Shown here piece by piece: positions 46,755 to 55,759 of a DNA stretch of 64,000 bases. Below the pieces are notes generated by a model that made no database searches, was not told the DNA's origin, and worked only from the letters and a program-made list of their open reading frames with translations. The stretch's first letter is position 1, and each line of letters opens with the position of its first letter. The position numbers were made by a program, and so were the translations under genes. This stretch comes from Corynebacterium yonathiae (GTDB taxonomy: Bacteria; Actinomycetota; Actinomycetes; Mycobacteriales; Mycobacteriaceae): positions 1-64,000 of the forward strand of contig NZ_JAKMUZ010000008.1 of NCBI RefSeq assembly GCF_027570195.1, read 5' to 3'.

Positions 46755-47539
46755 TATTCGTGTAACCCGCATTCTGTCTTGCCGTCTGCAAATACGCGCC
46801 CGGACCGGGCATCTTCGCCTTCACCAACTGGGAAAGTCAGCGGAGCGCAGCCGATGGAGCGGTACCCCTGCAAGGTAAGTGGGTGGATGATGAGGTCGTT
46901 GTCCTCGATATAGCGGTCTGTATCGTCTAAATCCCAGGTGATGATGGGCGAGATCTTCAACCGTCCGGTGCGGTCGAGGCTCAGCGCCGGGGCGCTCGCG
47001 CGGTGCTCGGAATCGGCCCGGCGCAGACCGGTGACCCAGCCGGCATACGGGTCCATCGCCATATTCAGCGGCTCGACTTTGCGCATGCGGTTATAGGCAG
47101 CGGTATCGCGGGCATAAAGGCGCGGGCCGTAGACCTCATCTTGTTTTTCCGGGCTCAAAAGCGGAAGCACCCGCACCAGGGGCAGGTCCGGGTAACGCTT
47201 TTCTACCTCATCGGCCACCTGGAGGGTTTCCGGGAAGTGCCAGCCGGTATCGATGAAAAGCAGGTCCGCATCGAGCCCGGCGCGGTGGGCGAGCTCGGCC
47301 AAGACCGTATTTTCCATAGACATGGTCACCGCAAGGCGGCCGGGGGCGTGCTCGGCTGCCCATTCGGTGATGGTTTCGGCAGAGGCATCGTGCAGCTTAT
47401 CCGCCCACTGGTCTACCAGTTGCTGGTTGCGCGCGGCTACCTCGGCGTCCAGCGGCGCGGTATCGCGCGTGCCCTCCGGGGAGATGCTGGGGTCGCGGTA
47501 GTTCTTGCCGCCGTCCAGCAGGTTCGTTGTTGGGTTCAT
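46754..47539 (-). CDS. cysH: Adenylyl-sulfate (APS) reductase
   Basis: 261 residues from the ATG at 47539 (MNPTTNLLDGG); the open frame further upstream is not coding. It reduces APS (or PAPS) to sulfite using thioredoxin. The PP-loop-like SMENTVLAELA, FIDTGWHFPETL and the C-terminal ECGLHE with the catalytic Cys are present. SIGCAPLTFPV also holds a Cys, but the paired Cys-Cys of the cluster-binding APS type is not seen in full. It is the first gene of the cys operon here. Confidence 0.93.
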   Translation of the reverse strand: MNPTTNLLDGGKNYRDPSISPEGTRDTAPLDAEVAARNQQLVDQWADKLHDASAETITEWAAEHAPGRLAVTMSMENTVLAELAHRAGLDADLLFIDTGWHFPETLQVADEVEKRYPDLPLVRVLPLLSPEKQDEVYGPRLYARDTAAYNRMRKVEPLNMAMDPYAGWVTGLRRADSEHRASAPALSLDRTGRLKISPIITWDLDDTDRYIEDNDLIIHPLTLQGYRSIGCAPLTFPVGEGEDARSGRVFADGKTECGLHE

Positions 47540-47658
47540 GCCGTCACACATTAGGCAAAACCCTGGGGCGGTGCAGCGGATTGTGCGCGAAAAGCCGCTG
47601 AGCTTGGCGGGAGCTGCGAATAAAAAGTTTCCAATCCGTACCAAGCGGACTAGATTTA

Positions 47659-47674
47659 CAGACAAGCCAGTCTA
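47659..47674. promoter_or_regulatory. McbR-type operator in front of the cys genes
   Basis: CAGAC-aagcca-GTCTA matches the McbR box TAGAC-N6-GTCTA with one mismatch. It lies between cysH and the divergent ferredoxin-reductase remnant, as expected for sulfur-gene control in Corynebacterium. Confidence 0.65.
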
Positions 47675-47712
47675 TTACGGGGTGGCCACACCCCACACAA
47701 GGAGGTACTTCC

Positions 47713-48132
47713 GTGCAGCGTATAGCCATCATCGGGGAAGGTGCGGCAGCCCTATCCACCGTCGAAAAGCTTATCAGCGCTGGCATGTGTGTGGACCTCA
47801 TTACCGAATGCACCGCACCATTCGGTCTACTTCGACGCTTTGCCGGCCTCACAGGCGTGCTTGCCGACGCCGTCTCAGGTTCCCACTGCGGCCCCGGCAC
47901 CACTCCCCGGCTCCGTCTCATCGGCAACGTGGGTGTAGGTGCCGACGGCGATATCACCCATAACGAGATCCACCGCCTAGCCTCTTCTGGCGACCGCGAG
48001 CTGCTACTGCTCGAGCTCAAGGCCCGGGGCGTCGCCGTTACCACTTGGGAAGGCCTATGCGCTCCCCTCGAAGACTTCGAGGATTGGAACAGTGTCATCA
48101 CCCGCGCGCAGCTGGCGCATGTGGGGATTTAA
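47713..48132 (+). pseudogene. Ferredoxin-NADP reductase remnant (internal deletion)
   Basis: 139 codons from a GTG with a strong AAGGAGG ribosome site. The N-terminus (RIAIIGEGAAALSTVEKLI, CTAPFGLLRRF, RLRLIGNVGVGADGDITHNE) is that of FprA/Fpr2-type ferredoxin reductases, with the GxGxxG loop altered to GEGAAAL. A C-terminal segment (LLLLELKARGVAVTTWEGL) resembling the end of that family follows directly. Full enzymes have about 450 residues, so the NADP-binding middle has been lost. In C. glutamicum fpr2 stands divergent from cysI; here it faces cysH and cysI is missing. A translated fragment is possible but not an active reductase. Confidence 0.65.
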
Positions 48133-48138
48133 CTCACA

Positions 48139-48834
48139 CTAGCCATCTTCGCGTTTGGGCCTCTTCAAATCCTCTAAGGTCGGTAAACCTAAAGCTTGCA
48201 GAATATCCTCTACTGCATTGATTTGCGCCTCTAAATTGCACAAACGATCTGCTTGAAGCGAAGATAGGCGGCCGGTCTGCTGAAGGTACTGAAGCCGGGG
48301 ATACCGACCCGCTAGGAGCGTCCCCCAGTAAATGCGTAAATCTAGGATTTCCTGGTTGCCGGGCACTGGCTCACCATTATGAAAGGCGATTATGTCACGA
48401 AGCTGCTGTTCCAACATTGCCAAATCCATATCCGCCCCCGCCGCACCGTTGTCACTGGTGTAGGTGTCTTCCCCATGGCGCAGCGGAACTGATTCTTTGG
48501 CATAGAATCGGTTCAATGTCATGGCTTCAGAAGCCAAGACTGGTTCATTCACAGGGAGTGCTGGAGCATTATCATCGCCAAGCAGCTGACCGCGCGACAT
48601 ACGAATAAAGGTACGCATATGTTCCATTCCCGGCGCGGTGCACTGGAGTCCCACTCCATAGGATTCCAAGTCTTCGCCTTGGAACATATATCCCAAGTAG
48701 CGCGCATGCGGGTTAATGCTGAAATCCGCGCTTGTAGCCCCAGGTAGATGAAAATCAACCTGGCGGATATAGTCGCGCACCCGTTGCACCTGCTCGGCGC
48801 TCAAATATAAATCTTCATAAAGTGCTCGAGACAT
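48139..48834 (-). CDS. Hypothetical protein in the molybdoenzyme operon
   Basis: 231 residues from the ATG at 48834 with AGGAG six bases upstream; this ribosome site overlaps the end of the molybdoenzyme gene. It has no signal or membrane segment. The second half is helical with possible coiled coil (SSLQADRLCNLEAQINAV). No motif is recognised. As the last gene of a three-gene operon it may be a maturation or partner protein of the oxidoreductase, by context only. Confidence 0.7.
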   Translation of the reverse strand: MSRALYEDLYLSAEQVQRVRDYIRQVDFHLPGATSADFSINPHARYLGYMFQGEDLESYGVGLQCTAPGMEHMRTFIRMSRGQLLGDDNAPALPVNEPVLASEAMTLNRFYAKESVPLRHGEDTYTSDNGAAGADMDLAMLEQQLRDIIAFHNGEPVPGNQEILDLRIYWGTLLAGRYPRLQYLQQTGRLSSLQADRLCNLEAQINAVEDILQALGLPTLEDLKRPKREDG

Positions 48835-48842
48835 TACAACTC

Positions 48843-50345
48843 CTAGAGCATTTGCAGGCGGTCATAACTATCGGTGTCTTCGAAGAACCCACCACGACCA
48901 TTGCCTATGATGTCGAATCGGTTAACTACCTCGATACGGTCCAGCCACTTTGCGGACCGGAAACCGGTCGAGGTTTCTAGACGCAAGCGCATAGGCGCAC
49001 CGTTCTTGATAGGGATTTCCCCGCCGTCGTAGCCGGTAGCGATGAGCGTTTCCTGCTGGCGGGCCTCTTCCATTGGCATGGACTCGTAATAATAAGAACC
49101 GTTGTAGTTGTCATCGTCACGCGTCATATTTTGGAAACTGTGCACCACGACGTCCGAGGCACCCTCAAGCGGCTTAACCAAATCCAATAACTGCGCCAGC
49201 GGTACGCCCTCCCACTTGCCCAAGGAGGTAAAACCCTGAACACAATGGTGCACGGTATTTTGCGAATACCCCGCGGAGAGTCGGCGCAGGTCTGCTAAGG
49301 ACAAGCGCATTGGCTTTTCCACTAAACCGCCGATCTCTAGGACGTAGTCCTTCTCAAAGTCGTTGCACACCAAGGCCATATATTCTTCGGTACCCGGCGG
49401 CATTCCGGAAGCACGATGATGAGGCGCTTGTGTCACTTCGGAGTCGGCATAGACGCCACGCTGGCGCGAAAAAGCTTTGGCCCGCAGGAAGCGCGTAAAA
49501 GGACGTACCACTATATTGTGTAGCTTCGCTACTACCGCCGGTTTTTCCAAAGAAGTCTTGGTGGCCCAAATATGAATGAAGACAATGAGCACTAGCCCCA
49601 GAGTGAAAATGATTCCACCGGCAACCGGCTGTGCACTATGGCCGAAGACCATCTTGGATACCTCATGTCCGTAGCCATGCATGATCACCATGCCTACGTG
49701 GATGACAATAAACACGAGGTAAGCACAAAGGCCCCAAAAGTGCAGGGTACGAATGACTTGCCGCCCTCCCATAGCCTTAGAGAGGCGTGGGAAGTGATTA
49801 TTAATCGCTGGCGATTGGAACATGCCAGTCACAATCATCCATAGAGGAAGAATAAGGATGACAAAACCATAAGACAGCTGTTGGATAGCGTTAAAGGGAT
49901 ACCCATCCATTGCGGTCGGAATCTGAAAACCCAGGTAGTGGACTAAGTCATCCCACGCTTGTGCGAAGACACCCCAGCTTTCTGGCCAATAGCGGCGCCA
50001 TTGGCCTGTGGCCAGCAAGAGCACCCAATAGATTGCGAGCAGGAGCATCCACCCCATCACGGAGATGAAGTGCCAATAGCGACCCTGTCCTAGGGCTCCA
50101 TACCCGGGTAGAGAAATGATTGGACTATAGTTTTCGTACTCACCAGATACCGGAAAATACTTACGCTTGCGTTTCTGCTTAATAGAGAATTGAGCCCACT
50201 GCTTGCCTATAGGCGTGTGAATAGAGCGGTGCAGTTTAGGGAAGGTCCCAAGTATTTCGATTCCGCTTCGAATAAATAGGGTGACAAACAGTATGTTGAC
50301 AAAATGTTCAATACGCAGCCAAACGGGAAACTCAGTCAACATCAT
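48843..50345 (-). CDS. Membrane molybdopterin oxidoreductase fused to a cytochrome b-like domain
   Basis: About 500 residues. The N-terminal 280 residues form about five membrane segments with His-rich helices (RTLHFWGLCAYLVFIVIHVG, VIMHGYGHE) like cytochrome b561. The C-terminal 200 residues are a sulfite-oxidase-fold molybdopterin domain: NTVHHCVQGFTSLGKWEGVP contains the molybdenum-ligand Cys and the typical CVxGxxxxxxWxGVP layout, and the end GAPMRLRLETSTGFRSAKW matches the family. It could pass electrons between a periplasmic substrate and the quinone pool. The substrate is unknown. Confidence 0.85.
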   Translation of the reverse strand: MMLTEFPVWLRIEHFVNILFVTLFIRSGIEILGTFPKLHRSIHTPIGKQWAQFSIKQKRKRKYFPVSGEYENYSPIISLPGYGALGQGRYWHFISVMGWMLLLAIYWVLLLATGQWRRYWPESWGVFAQAWDDLVHYLGFQIPTAMDGYPFNAIQQLSYGFVILILPLWMIVTGMFQSPAINNHFPRLSKAMGGRQVIRTLHFWGLCAYLVFIVIHVGMVIMHGYGHEVSKMVFGHSAQPVAGGIIFTLGLVLIVFIHIWATKTSLEKPAVVAKLHNIVVRPFTRFLRAKAFSRQRGVYADSEVTQAPHHRASGMPPGTEEYMALVCNDFEKDYVLEIGGLVEKPMRLSLADLRRLSAGYSQNTVHHCVQGFTSLGKWEGVPLAQLLDLVKPLEGASDVVVHSFQNMTRDDDNYNGSYYYESMPMEEARQQETLIATGYDGGEIPIKNGAPMRLRLETSTGFRSAKWLDRIEVVNRFDIIGNGRGGFFEDTDSYDRLQML

Positions 50346-50347
50346 CT

Positions 50348-50845
50348 TTAGTCCTCAAATCCTTGATCATCGGGGTAGGCTACGAGAACTCCATACTCCA
50401 AAGCCCAATAAATAATTAAATAGACAATGCCGCAGAACGCAGCAGTATTCCAGGCAGCGGCGAGGTGAATGTCAGCACCGTTCCACACCCATGGTGGTGT
50501 TCCGGCAAGTGCACCAAAGTAAAGCACCAGTGCCCCGATAGCAGGAATGAGTCCAAAATCCCATATACGCCAACGAGTTACTGCTCCCAGCACTGAGAAA
50601 ACGGCGCACAAAATCGAGATCGCGTAGAGAACAACCTCTTGCCCAGGAAAAATCACAAAATCAGTGTGCGCTATATAAAAAGTCAAGATGGCCTGCAGCG
50701 CCACCACGGCAACAATCAAAGCGCGAGTAAGCCGCGGCAAATTGATACGTATATAGCGGAAGAAGGGGGCACGTTCTTTACCTGGTTTAACGTGCAGGTT
50801 AATGTCATGAAGATTCGGGTCAGCCGAAAGCGGTGTGGCAGCCAT
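50348..50845 (-). CDS. Four-helix membrane protein of the molybdoenzyme operon
   Basis: 165 residues. After a 40-residue cytoplasmic tail come four membrane segments (ALIVAVVALQAILTFYIA, VVLYAISILCAVFSVLGAV, FGLIPAIGALVLYFGALAG, TAAFCGIVYLIIYWALEYG). Its stop lies two bases before the start of the molybdoenzyme gene. It is likely an accessory or quinone-facing subunit of that enzyme, by context. Start by the ATG at 50845. Confidence 0.75.
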   Translation of the reverse strand: MAATPLSADPNLHDINLHVKPGKERAPFFRYIRINLPRLTRALIVAVVALQAILTFYIAHTDFVIFPGQEVVLYAISILCAVFSVLGAVTRWRIWDFGLIPAIGALVLYFGALAGTPPWVWNGADIHLAAAWNTAAFCGIVYLIIYWALEYGVLVAYPDDQGFED

Positions 50846-51300
50846 GGCAGGGAAATATCCTCTCCTTCGCGTCGGTCCTAAGGACAGGAAACTTCATCCA
50901 TACATTTCCCCAGGACTAGACGCTCAAGCGTGTGTAGTGTCAGGCGGTTCGCTACCACCGCCTTCTGCAGTGGCCTGCTCATCAGCTCACCGGAGTAACA
51001 CATCGCTGAAATCAGGCCTTGATTCCCAGTTAACCCCGCCCCGCGAAAAAAGACGATTGTGGACACTCGTTCAACTCTACGTTGAGCGCACTACCTGCAA
51101 TTTGAACGACCGTTCACCAAAGTTATCGCTCTGTATTTAAGCCTCGAACACGCCAGTGCTTAACTAGGATTTATCGAGCAACACGCTACGTTTGCCCTTC
51201 TTTTGCGTCTCTTTTCGCTACGCGCAACATAGGCAGACCAGCGCCGGAGAAGCATCGATATCTTGTCATTCTCCACACCATTTGAAAGGACATATTTTAA
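50846..51300. other. Divergent control region with two palindromes
   Basis: No gene is seen. Two perfect inverted repeats, TCAAC-N5-GTTGA at 51071-51085 and TGAACG-AC-CGTTCA at 51103-51116, lie 18 bases apart between the molybdoenzyme operon (minus) and the CBU_0592-like pair (plus). The TetR gene at 51971 is a candidate to bind them. Confidence 0.5.
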
Positions 51301-51561
51301 ATGTCTGCCATGGTCATCTTTGGCCTTATTGCCTCTGTCGCTCTTCTTTTTGCTTTCGCAATGCTCAACCTAAACAAATGGACAGTTGAGGACTATCCGT
51401 ATCAAATCCTGAACTTTGTCGGAGCAGGTTTCTTAGCCGCCTCCGCTGCCAATCCTTTCAATGCTGGTGTCTTTTTCACTGAGCTCATCTGGTCCCTTTT
51501 CGGCCTTTACGGCATCATCCGCATCTACCTTGATCGCAAAAAGCAGAAGACGCAGCACTAA
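51301..51561 (+). CDS. CBU_0592-like small membrane protein, copy 1
   Basis: 86 residues with an AAAGGA ribosome site. Three membrane segments; the middle has YPYQILNFVGAGFLAASAANPFN and the last TELIWSLFGLYGII. This is the pattern of the CBU_0592 family of unknown function. It is followed by a paralogue 50 bases on. Confidence 0.75.
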   Translation: MSAMVIFGLIASVALLFAFAMLNLNKWTVEDYPYQILNFVGAGFLAASAANPFNAGVFFTELIWSLFGLYGIIRIYLDRKKQKTQH

Positions 51562-51611
51562 GGTACGTGCACTTCCCTCCACTCCACGCTAAAAGAAGGA
51601 ACTTTTCCATC

Positions 51612-51863
51612 ATGACTTTCGCCTTTGAAATTGGCATCATTGCCGGCATCCTTTTCGTTGTTGCCTACGGCCTACTCAATTTCCGGGTCCTTACAGCCGA
51701 GTCTCCGATATATCAATCCCTTAACTTCCTAGGCGCTACCGGTTTTGTCTACACCGCAATTTCCCCATTCAACCCGGGCTTATTTATTGTCGAATTTGTC
51801 TGGGCCGTCGTTGCGCTCTTTGGTTTGTGGAAGATTTTCACTAAGAAGAACAAAGCAGCTTAA
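51612..51863 (+). CDS. CBU_0592-like small membrane protein, copy 2
   Basis: 83 residues from the ATG at 51612, with GAAGGA upstream. It repeats the three-segment plan of copy 1: SPIYQSLNFLGATGFVYTAI, SPFNPGLFIVEFVWAVVALF, ending in a basic tail. The two copies are diverged tandem duplicates and probably form a heteromer; function unknown. Confidence 0.75.
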   Translation: MTFAFEIGIIAGILFVVAYGLLNFRVLTAESPIYQSLNFLGATGFVYTAISPFNPGLFIVEFVWAVVALFGLWKIFTKKNKAA

Positions 51864-51970
51864 ACCTAGAGGTTTATCTCACATCCCCTTCACCGGCCAG
51901 TTCGAACATTTTGCCACGGACCTGGCCGTTGGAGAAGTAGACTGAAAGACCGTCAAAAGTTGGGAGTGAG

Positions 51971-52552
51971 ATGCCTACCCAAGACCAGTCAGCACAACTA
52001 CAACCGCAGCGCAAAGAACTGATCCTTACCGCCGCGCTGCGCACCATAGCGCGCGATGGTGTTGCTGGACTTTCTTTGCGGACCGTAGCTACCCAAGCAA
52101 ACGTGGCCTTAGGATCAATTGCATATTATTTCACCGACAAAGACGGACTTATCAGCGCCGCCTTCCACGATTTTGCGCAACGCTCGGTTGAGCAGTTTCG
52201 TTCCTTTTACGAGGGTGCAACCACTTTGGAAGAAGCTCGCGCCGCGACAGTTTCAATGCTTTCCGCTACTGCTGGCTCACGCACTGACATCATTTTGGGT
52301 AGCGAGTTATATGCTCTTTCCCTACGACGCCCACGCCACCGCATGATTCTGTTGGAATGGACCCGCGCGTGCCAAGGTGTCATGCGAACCTACTTCGATG
52401 AGGCCACCACGTTAGCACTTGATGCGCTTTATGAAGGCGCCATTTTGCATCACGCCATGCACGTAGGCGAGACTTCCACGGAACGGATCGCGCTCGCAGT
52501 GGAGCGATTAACCCCACCAGAGTCCTTTATCTTTGGAACGCCTTCGCCCTAG
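51971..52552 (+). CDS. TetR-family regulator
   Basis: 193 residues. The helix-turn-helix is at about 25 to 65 (LRTIARDGVAGLSLRTVATQ, VALGSIAYYFTDKDGL), with the canonical YYF signature, followed by a helical ligand domain. It stands upstream of the ABC exporter on the same strand and downstream of the CBU_0592-like pair, so it may control the exporter or the divergent operons. Ligand unknown. Confidence 0.9.
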   Translation: MPTQDQSAQLQPQRKELILTAALRTIARDGVAGLSLRTVATQANVALGSIAYYFTDKDGLISAAFHDFAQRSVEQFRSFYEGATTLEEARAATVSMLSATAGSRTDIILGSELYALSLRRPRHRMILLEWTRACQGVMRTYFDEATTLALDALYEGAILHHAMHVGETSTERIALAVERLTPPESFIFGTPSP

Positions 52553-52620
52553 CACCACAGCGCCAAGCAGAAATAGACTTGCACAACTAGATAACTTCAG
52601 TACGAAAGAGTCGCAAGTTT

Positions 52621-54347
52621 ATGGATTTGCTTCGCATCCTCTGGACACGGTCCGCGCCGTATGCACCATATGTCATAGCGGTTCTAGTGTTTCAGGCCCT
52701 ATCCACGGCCGCCACGCTGTACCTGCCATCGCTAAACGCCAAGATCATCGATGAGGGCGTCGCACAGGGCGATGTGGACTTCATCTGGCACACTGGCACT
52801 ATCATGCTAGCGGTGGCCTTTACGCAGGTCATTACCGCAATCGCTGCGGTGTGGTGCGGCAGCCGCACGGCCATGGGGCTGGGCCGAGACGTGCGCAGCC
52901 AAGTCTTTCGCCACGTCAATTCCTTGTCTACTGAGGACATGAGCCGCTTCGGCACCCCTACGCTGATCACGCGTGGCACTAATGATGTCCAGCAGGTGCA
53001 GATGGTCTATATGATGATGCTGAACTTCATGGTCACGGCACCCATTATGTCCATCGGCGGTATCATTATGGCCATCCGCGAGGACGCCGGGCTGTCCTGG
53101 TTGGTCTGGGTTTCTGTCGCGGTGCTGCTCGGCACCATCTCCGTCCTCTTCGCGCGGCTTATGCCGCTTTTTCGTTCTATGCAGGACAAATTGGACACCA
53201 TCAACGGCACCTTGCGCGAGCAAATCACCAGCATCCGCGTCGTGCGCGCCTTTGTGCGCGAGGCCTATGAAACTGAGCGCTTTACCAAGGCCAATAAGGA
53301 TATTACCCAGCTTTCGCTGAAAATCGGCCAGCTTTTGTCCTCATGTTCCCGATTATCACCGTCATCTTGAATGTGGCGACGGGCGCAGTGCTGTGGTTTG
53401 GTGGCCAGCGCGTGGATGCCGAGCTTGTCGATGTCGGCGGGCTCACCGCCTTCCTGCAATACCTGCTGCAAATCCTCGCCGCGGTCATGATGGGCACGTT
53501 TATGGCGATGATGCTCCCGCGCTCCCTCGTATGCGCCCGCCGCATCACCGGGGTCTTAAGCCACGAGCCGTCCATTACCCCGCCGAAAGATACCGTCACC
53601 CCGACGACCAATTCCGGCACCGTGGAATTTCGCAATGTCAGCTTCTCCTATGCCGGCGCGGATGCCCCAGTGTTAGAGGATATTTCCTTTACCGCCACTC
53701 CCGGCACCACCACTGCGATCATTGGTTCCACCGGCTCGGGCAAGACCACCATGGTCAATCTGCTCATGCGCTTTTATGACATCGATTCTGGGCGCATTCT
53801 TATCGATGGCCACGATACCGCCCACATGCCCCGCACCGCCCTGCGCTCCCAAGTGGGCATGGTGCTACAAGATGCCGTCCTCTTTGAGGGCACCATCATG
53901 GACAATATCCGCTACGGCCGGCTCGATGCCACGGACGATGAGGTCATCGCTGCGGCCAAGGCCACCTACGTGGATCGCTTCGTGCACTCCCTGCCGGAGG
54001 GCTATGACACCGTCATAGACCAAGATGGCGGCGCCATCTCCGCCGGCGAGCGCCAGTTGATTACCATCGCCCGCGCCTTTTTGGCCCAGCCCGCACTGCT
54101 CATCTTGGATGAGGCCACCTCGTCCGTGGATACCCGCACGGAGGTACTCGTCCAGGAGGCCATGAATGCCCTGCGTGCAGAGCGCACCTCCTTCGTCATC
54201 GCCCACCGCTTGTCCACCATCCGGGATGCTGATCTGATCTTGGTGATGGAAAACGGGGGCATCGTCGAGCAAGGCTCGCACGAAGAACTGCTGCGCGCCC
54301 AAGGCGCCTATTGGTGCCTGCACCAATCGCAGTTCAATAAGGCTTAA
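52621..54347 (+). pseudogene. ABC exporter (permease-ATPase) interrupted by a frameshift
   Basis: A fused half-transporter of about 575 residues split into two frames: 52621-53370 (249 codons, the membrane domain) and 53343-54347 (the rest). At 53333-53336 the sequence CAGCTTTTGTCC contains four T; a fifth T would restore LKIGQLFVLMFPIITVI across the break. The ATPase has Walker A GSTGSGKTT, signature ISAGERQL, Walker B LLILDEATS and the H-loop IAHRLS, so it is otherwise intact. It would work as a homodimer or with a partner encoded elsewhere. The cause may be a real frameshift, slippage or a sequencing error in the T-run. Confidence 0.85.
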
Positions 54348-54365
54348 AGGGAAGCTGCAGCGTGG

Positions 54366-54995
54366 TTACTGCACGTTGAGCTGGACCTGCGGGGCGTGCA
54401 AATTAGCGCCCTGCAGGTTGACCAGCTCCATGGTGACATCTTGTAGCGAAATGTGCTCCATCAAAACGTTGGGGATCGGAGCATCGGGCACCACGTGCGG
54501 GTCGGGAACGCCTAATTGATCAAGCACCGCGTTGAGATCGCCGTTGGATAAATCGACGTTTACCGGAATGGTGGGGTGATCCACCACCGCGGGCGTTGTC
54601 TGTAGTCCAGTGGTCAGGACGGTGACCGGCCCGTCCGTGACGGTGGTTTCCACGTCACCAGTGGTTAGCTTGCCTTGTCCCACAGCCGCGGGCAGGGTCA
54701 ACGCGAGGTTTCGCGCGGCCAACTTGTCACCTACGAGTTTCAGTGCTCGTTGTTCACCCTGTGCGGTAGGCACAGTAATAAGCGAGGCGCTTACGTTTCC
54801 AGTCAGGGTGACATTATCAGCAGTCACCGTGCTGAGTTCAGATTGCGCTAAGGCCAAGCCTTCCTGCGCACGGGTTTCCTCAGGTTGGTTCACCGCACAC
54901 ACCGCTGTAAAAGCGCAGAGCACTGCGAGCACACTACCTTTTACCACACGAGCGGAGCGACGACGCGGTAGTGAGCTCAGCCTGAATAGCTTCAT
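54366..54995 (-). CDS. Secreted protein of the DUF6230/DUF6114 operon
   Basis: 209 residues from the ATG at 54995, which overlaps the previous stop (ATGA). Residues 1 to about 44 are a signal peptide with a basic start (MKLFRLSSLPRRRSARVVKG) and cleavage near TRAQEG. The mature part is Val/Thr/Leu-rich, beta-type, with repeated DVT-LTG-N and D-V-T-M-ELVNL patterns. No Cys after the signal region. Third gene of the operon; function unknown. Confidence 0.75.
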   Translation of the reverse strand: MKLFRLSSLPRRRSARVVKGSVLAVLCAFTAVCAVNQPEETRAQEGLALAQSELSTVTADNVTLTGNVSASLITVPTAQGEQRALKLVGDKLAARNLALTLPAAVGQGKLTTGDVETTVTDGPVTVLTTGLQTTPAVVDHPTIPVNVDLSNGDLNAVLDQLGVPDPHVVPDAPIPNVLMEHISLQDVTMELVNLQGANLHAPQVQLNVQ

Positions 54996-55759
54996 GCTGA
55001 ACCCGCCAGTTCTTTGGCCTGGGATTTTTTCTTCTTCTTGTGCTTCTTTGGAGACTTCTGGCGATCCTGTGGCTGCCAAGCAAATGAGAGCGCACCACCG
55101 ATAATGCCCAAAAGGCTGCCGATCACGAAGCCGCCCAGGTTCGTGGTGGGAAGCGCGATGATCGCCACCAAGATGGCTAAAACACCCAGGTAAGACGAGG
55201 TCTCCTGCCGAAACCAAGCTCCAAGGCCGAACATGATAAGTGCCGCACCAATAAGGAGCGTCGAAACGCCCGACACCGTGGAAATCATGACCAACAGATC
55301 AGAAATGCGCACAGTAATATAGGCCGGCGCTGCGATGGCGATGCCGGACAAGATAAGCAACAATCCACCCGCGAACGGACGACGCTTACGCCAGTGTTTA
55401 AACCGCTTCCACCAGCTCTCTTTAGGAGCCACTCGGGTTACGGCTTTGTCATTTTTGTTATTCGCTGCGGAGTCCTGCGATTCACCAGCGCATTTAACCG
55501 CATCCGCTACCGACTGCAATGCGTTGTCTCCATCGCTTTCCGCCGCGGCCGTGGCTTCAGCGCCAGCCTTAGCGGTGTCGTCGGCCTTCGTCTCCGCAGC
55601 ACTAGCGTGATCGGTGCCAGTGGCGGCCTCGCCAGCGGTTTTCTCGGCCGGCTCATGGGTGGAATCTTGGGCGCTGCGTGCAGCTTCGCCGTTATCGGTA
55701 CCGGTTTCGTTCACCGCAGGCATGCGCAAAGTCTCATCATCAGAAGACTTAGCAGCCAT
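54992..55759 (-). CDS. DUF6114-like membrane protein
   Basis: 255 residues. The first 120 are acidic and Ala/Glu/Asp-rich, likely disordered. RKRRPFAGGLLLILSGIAIA starts the membrane part of four segments, and this Arg-Arg-Pro-Phe entry is typical of DUF6114. The C-tail is a Lys-rich cluster (KKHKKKKKSQAK). The gene overlaps its upstream neighbour by 11 bases and its downstream one by four. In other actinobacteria DUF6114 and DUF6230 genes are paired; function unknown. Confidence 0.8.
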   Translation of the reverse strand: MAAKSSDDETLRMPAVNETGTDNGEAARSAQDSTHEPAEKTAGEAATGTDHASAAETKADDTAKAGAEATAAAESDGDNALQSVADAVKCAGESQDSAANNKNDKAVTRVAPKESWWKRFKHWRKRRPFAGGLLLILSGIAIAAPAYITVRISDLLVMISTVSGVSTLLIGAALIMFGLGAWFRQETSSYLGVLAILVAIIALPTTNLGGFVIGSLLGIIGGALSFAWQPQDRQKSPKKHKKKKKSQAKELAGSA

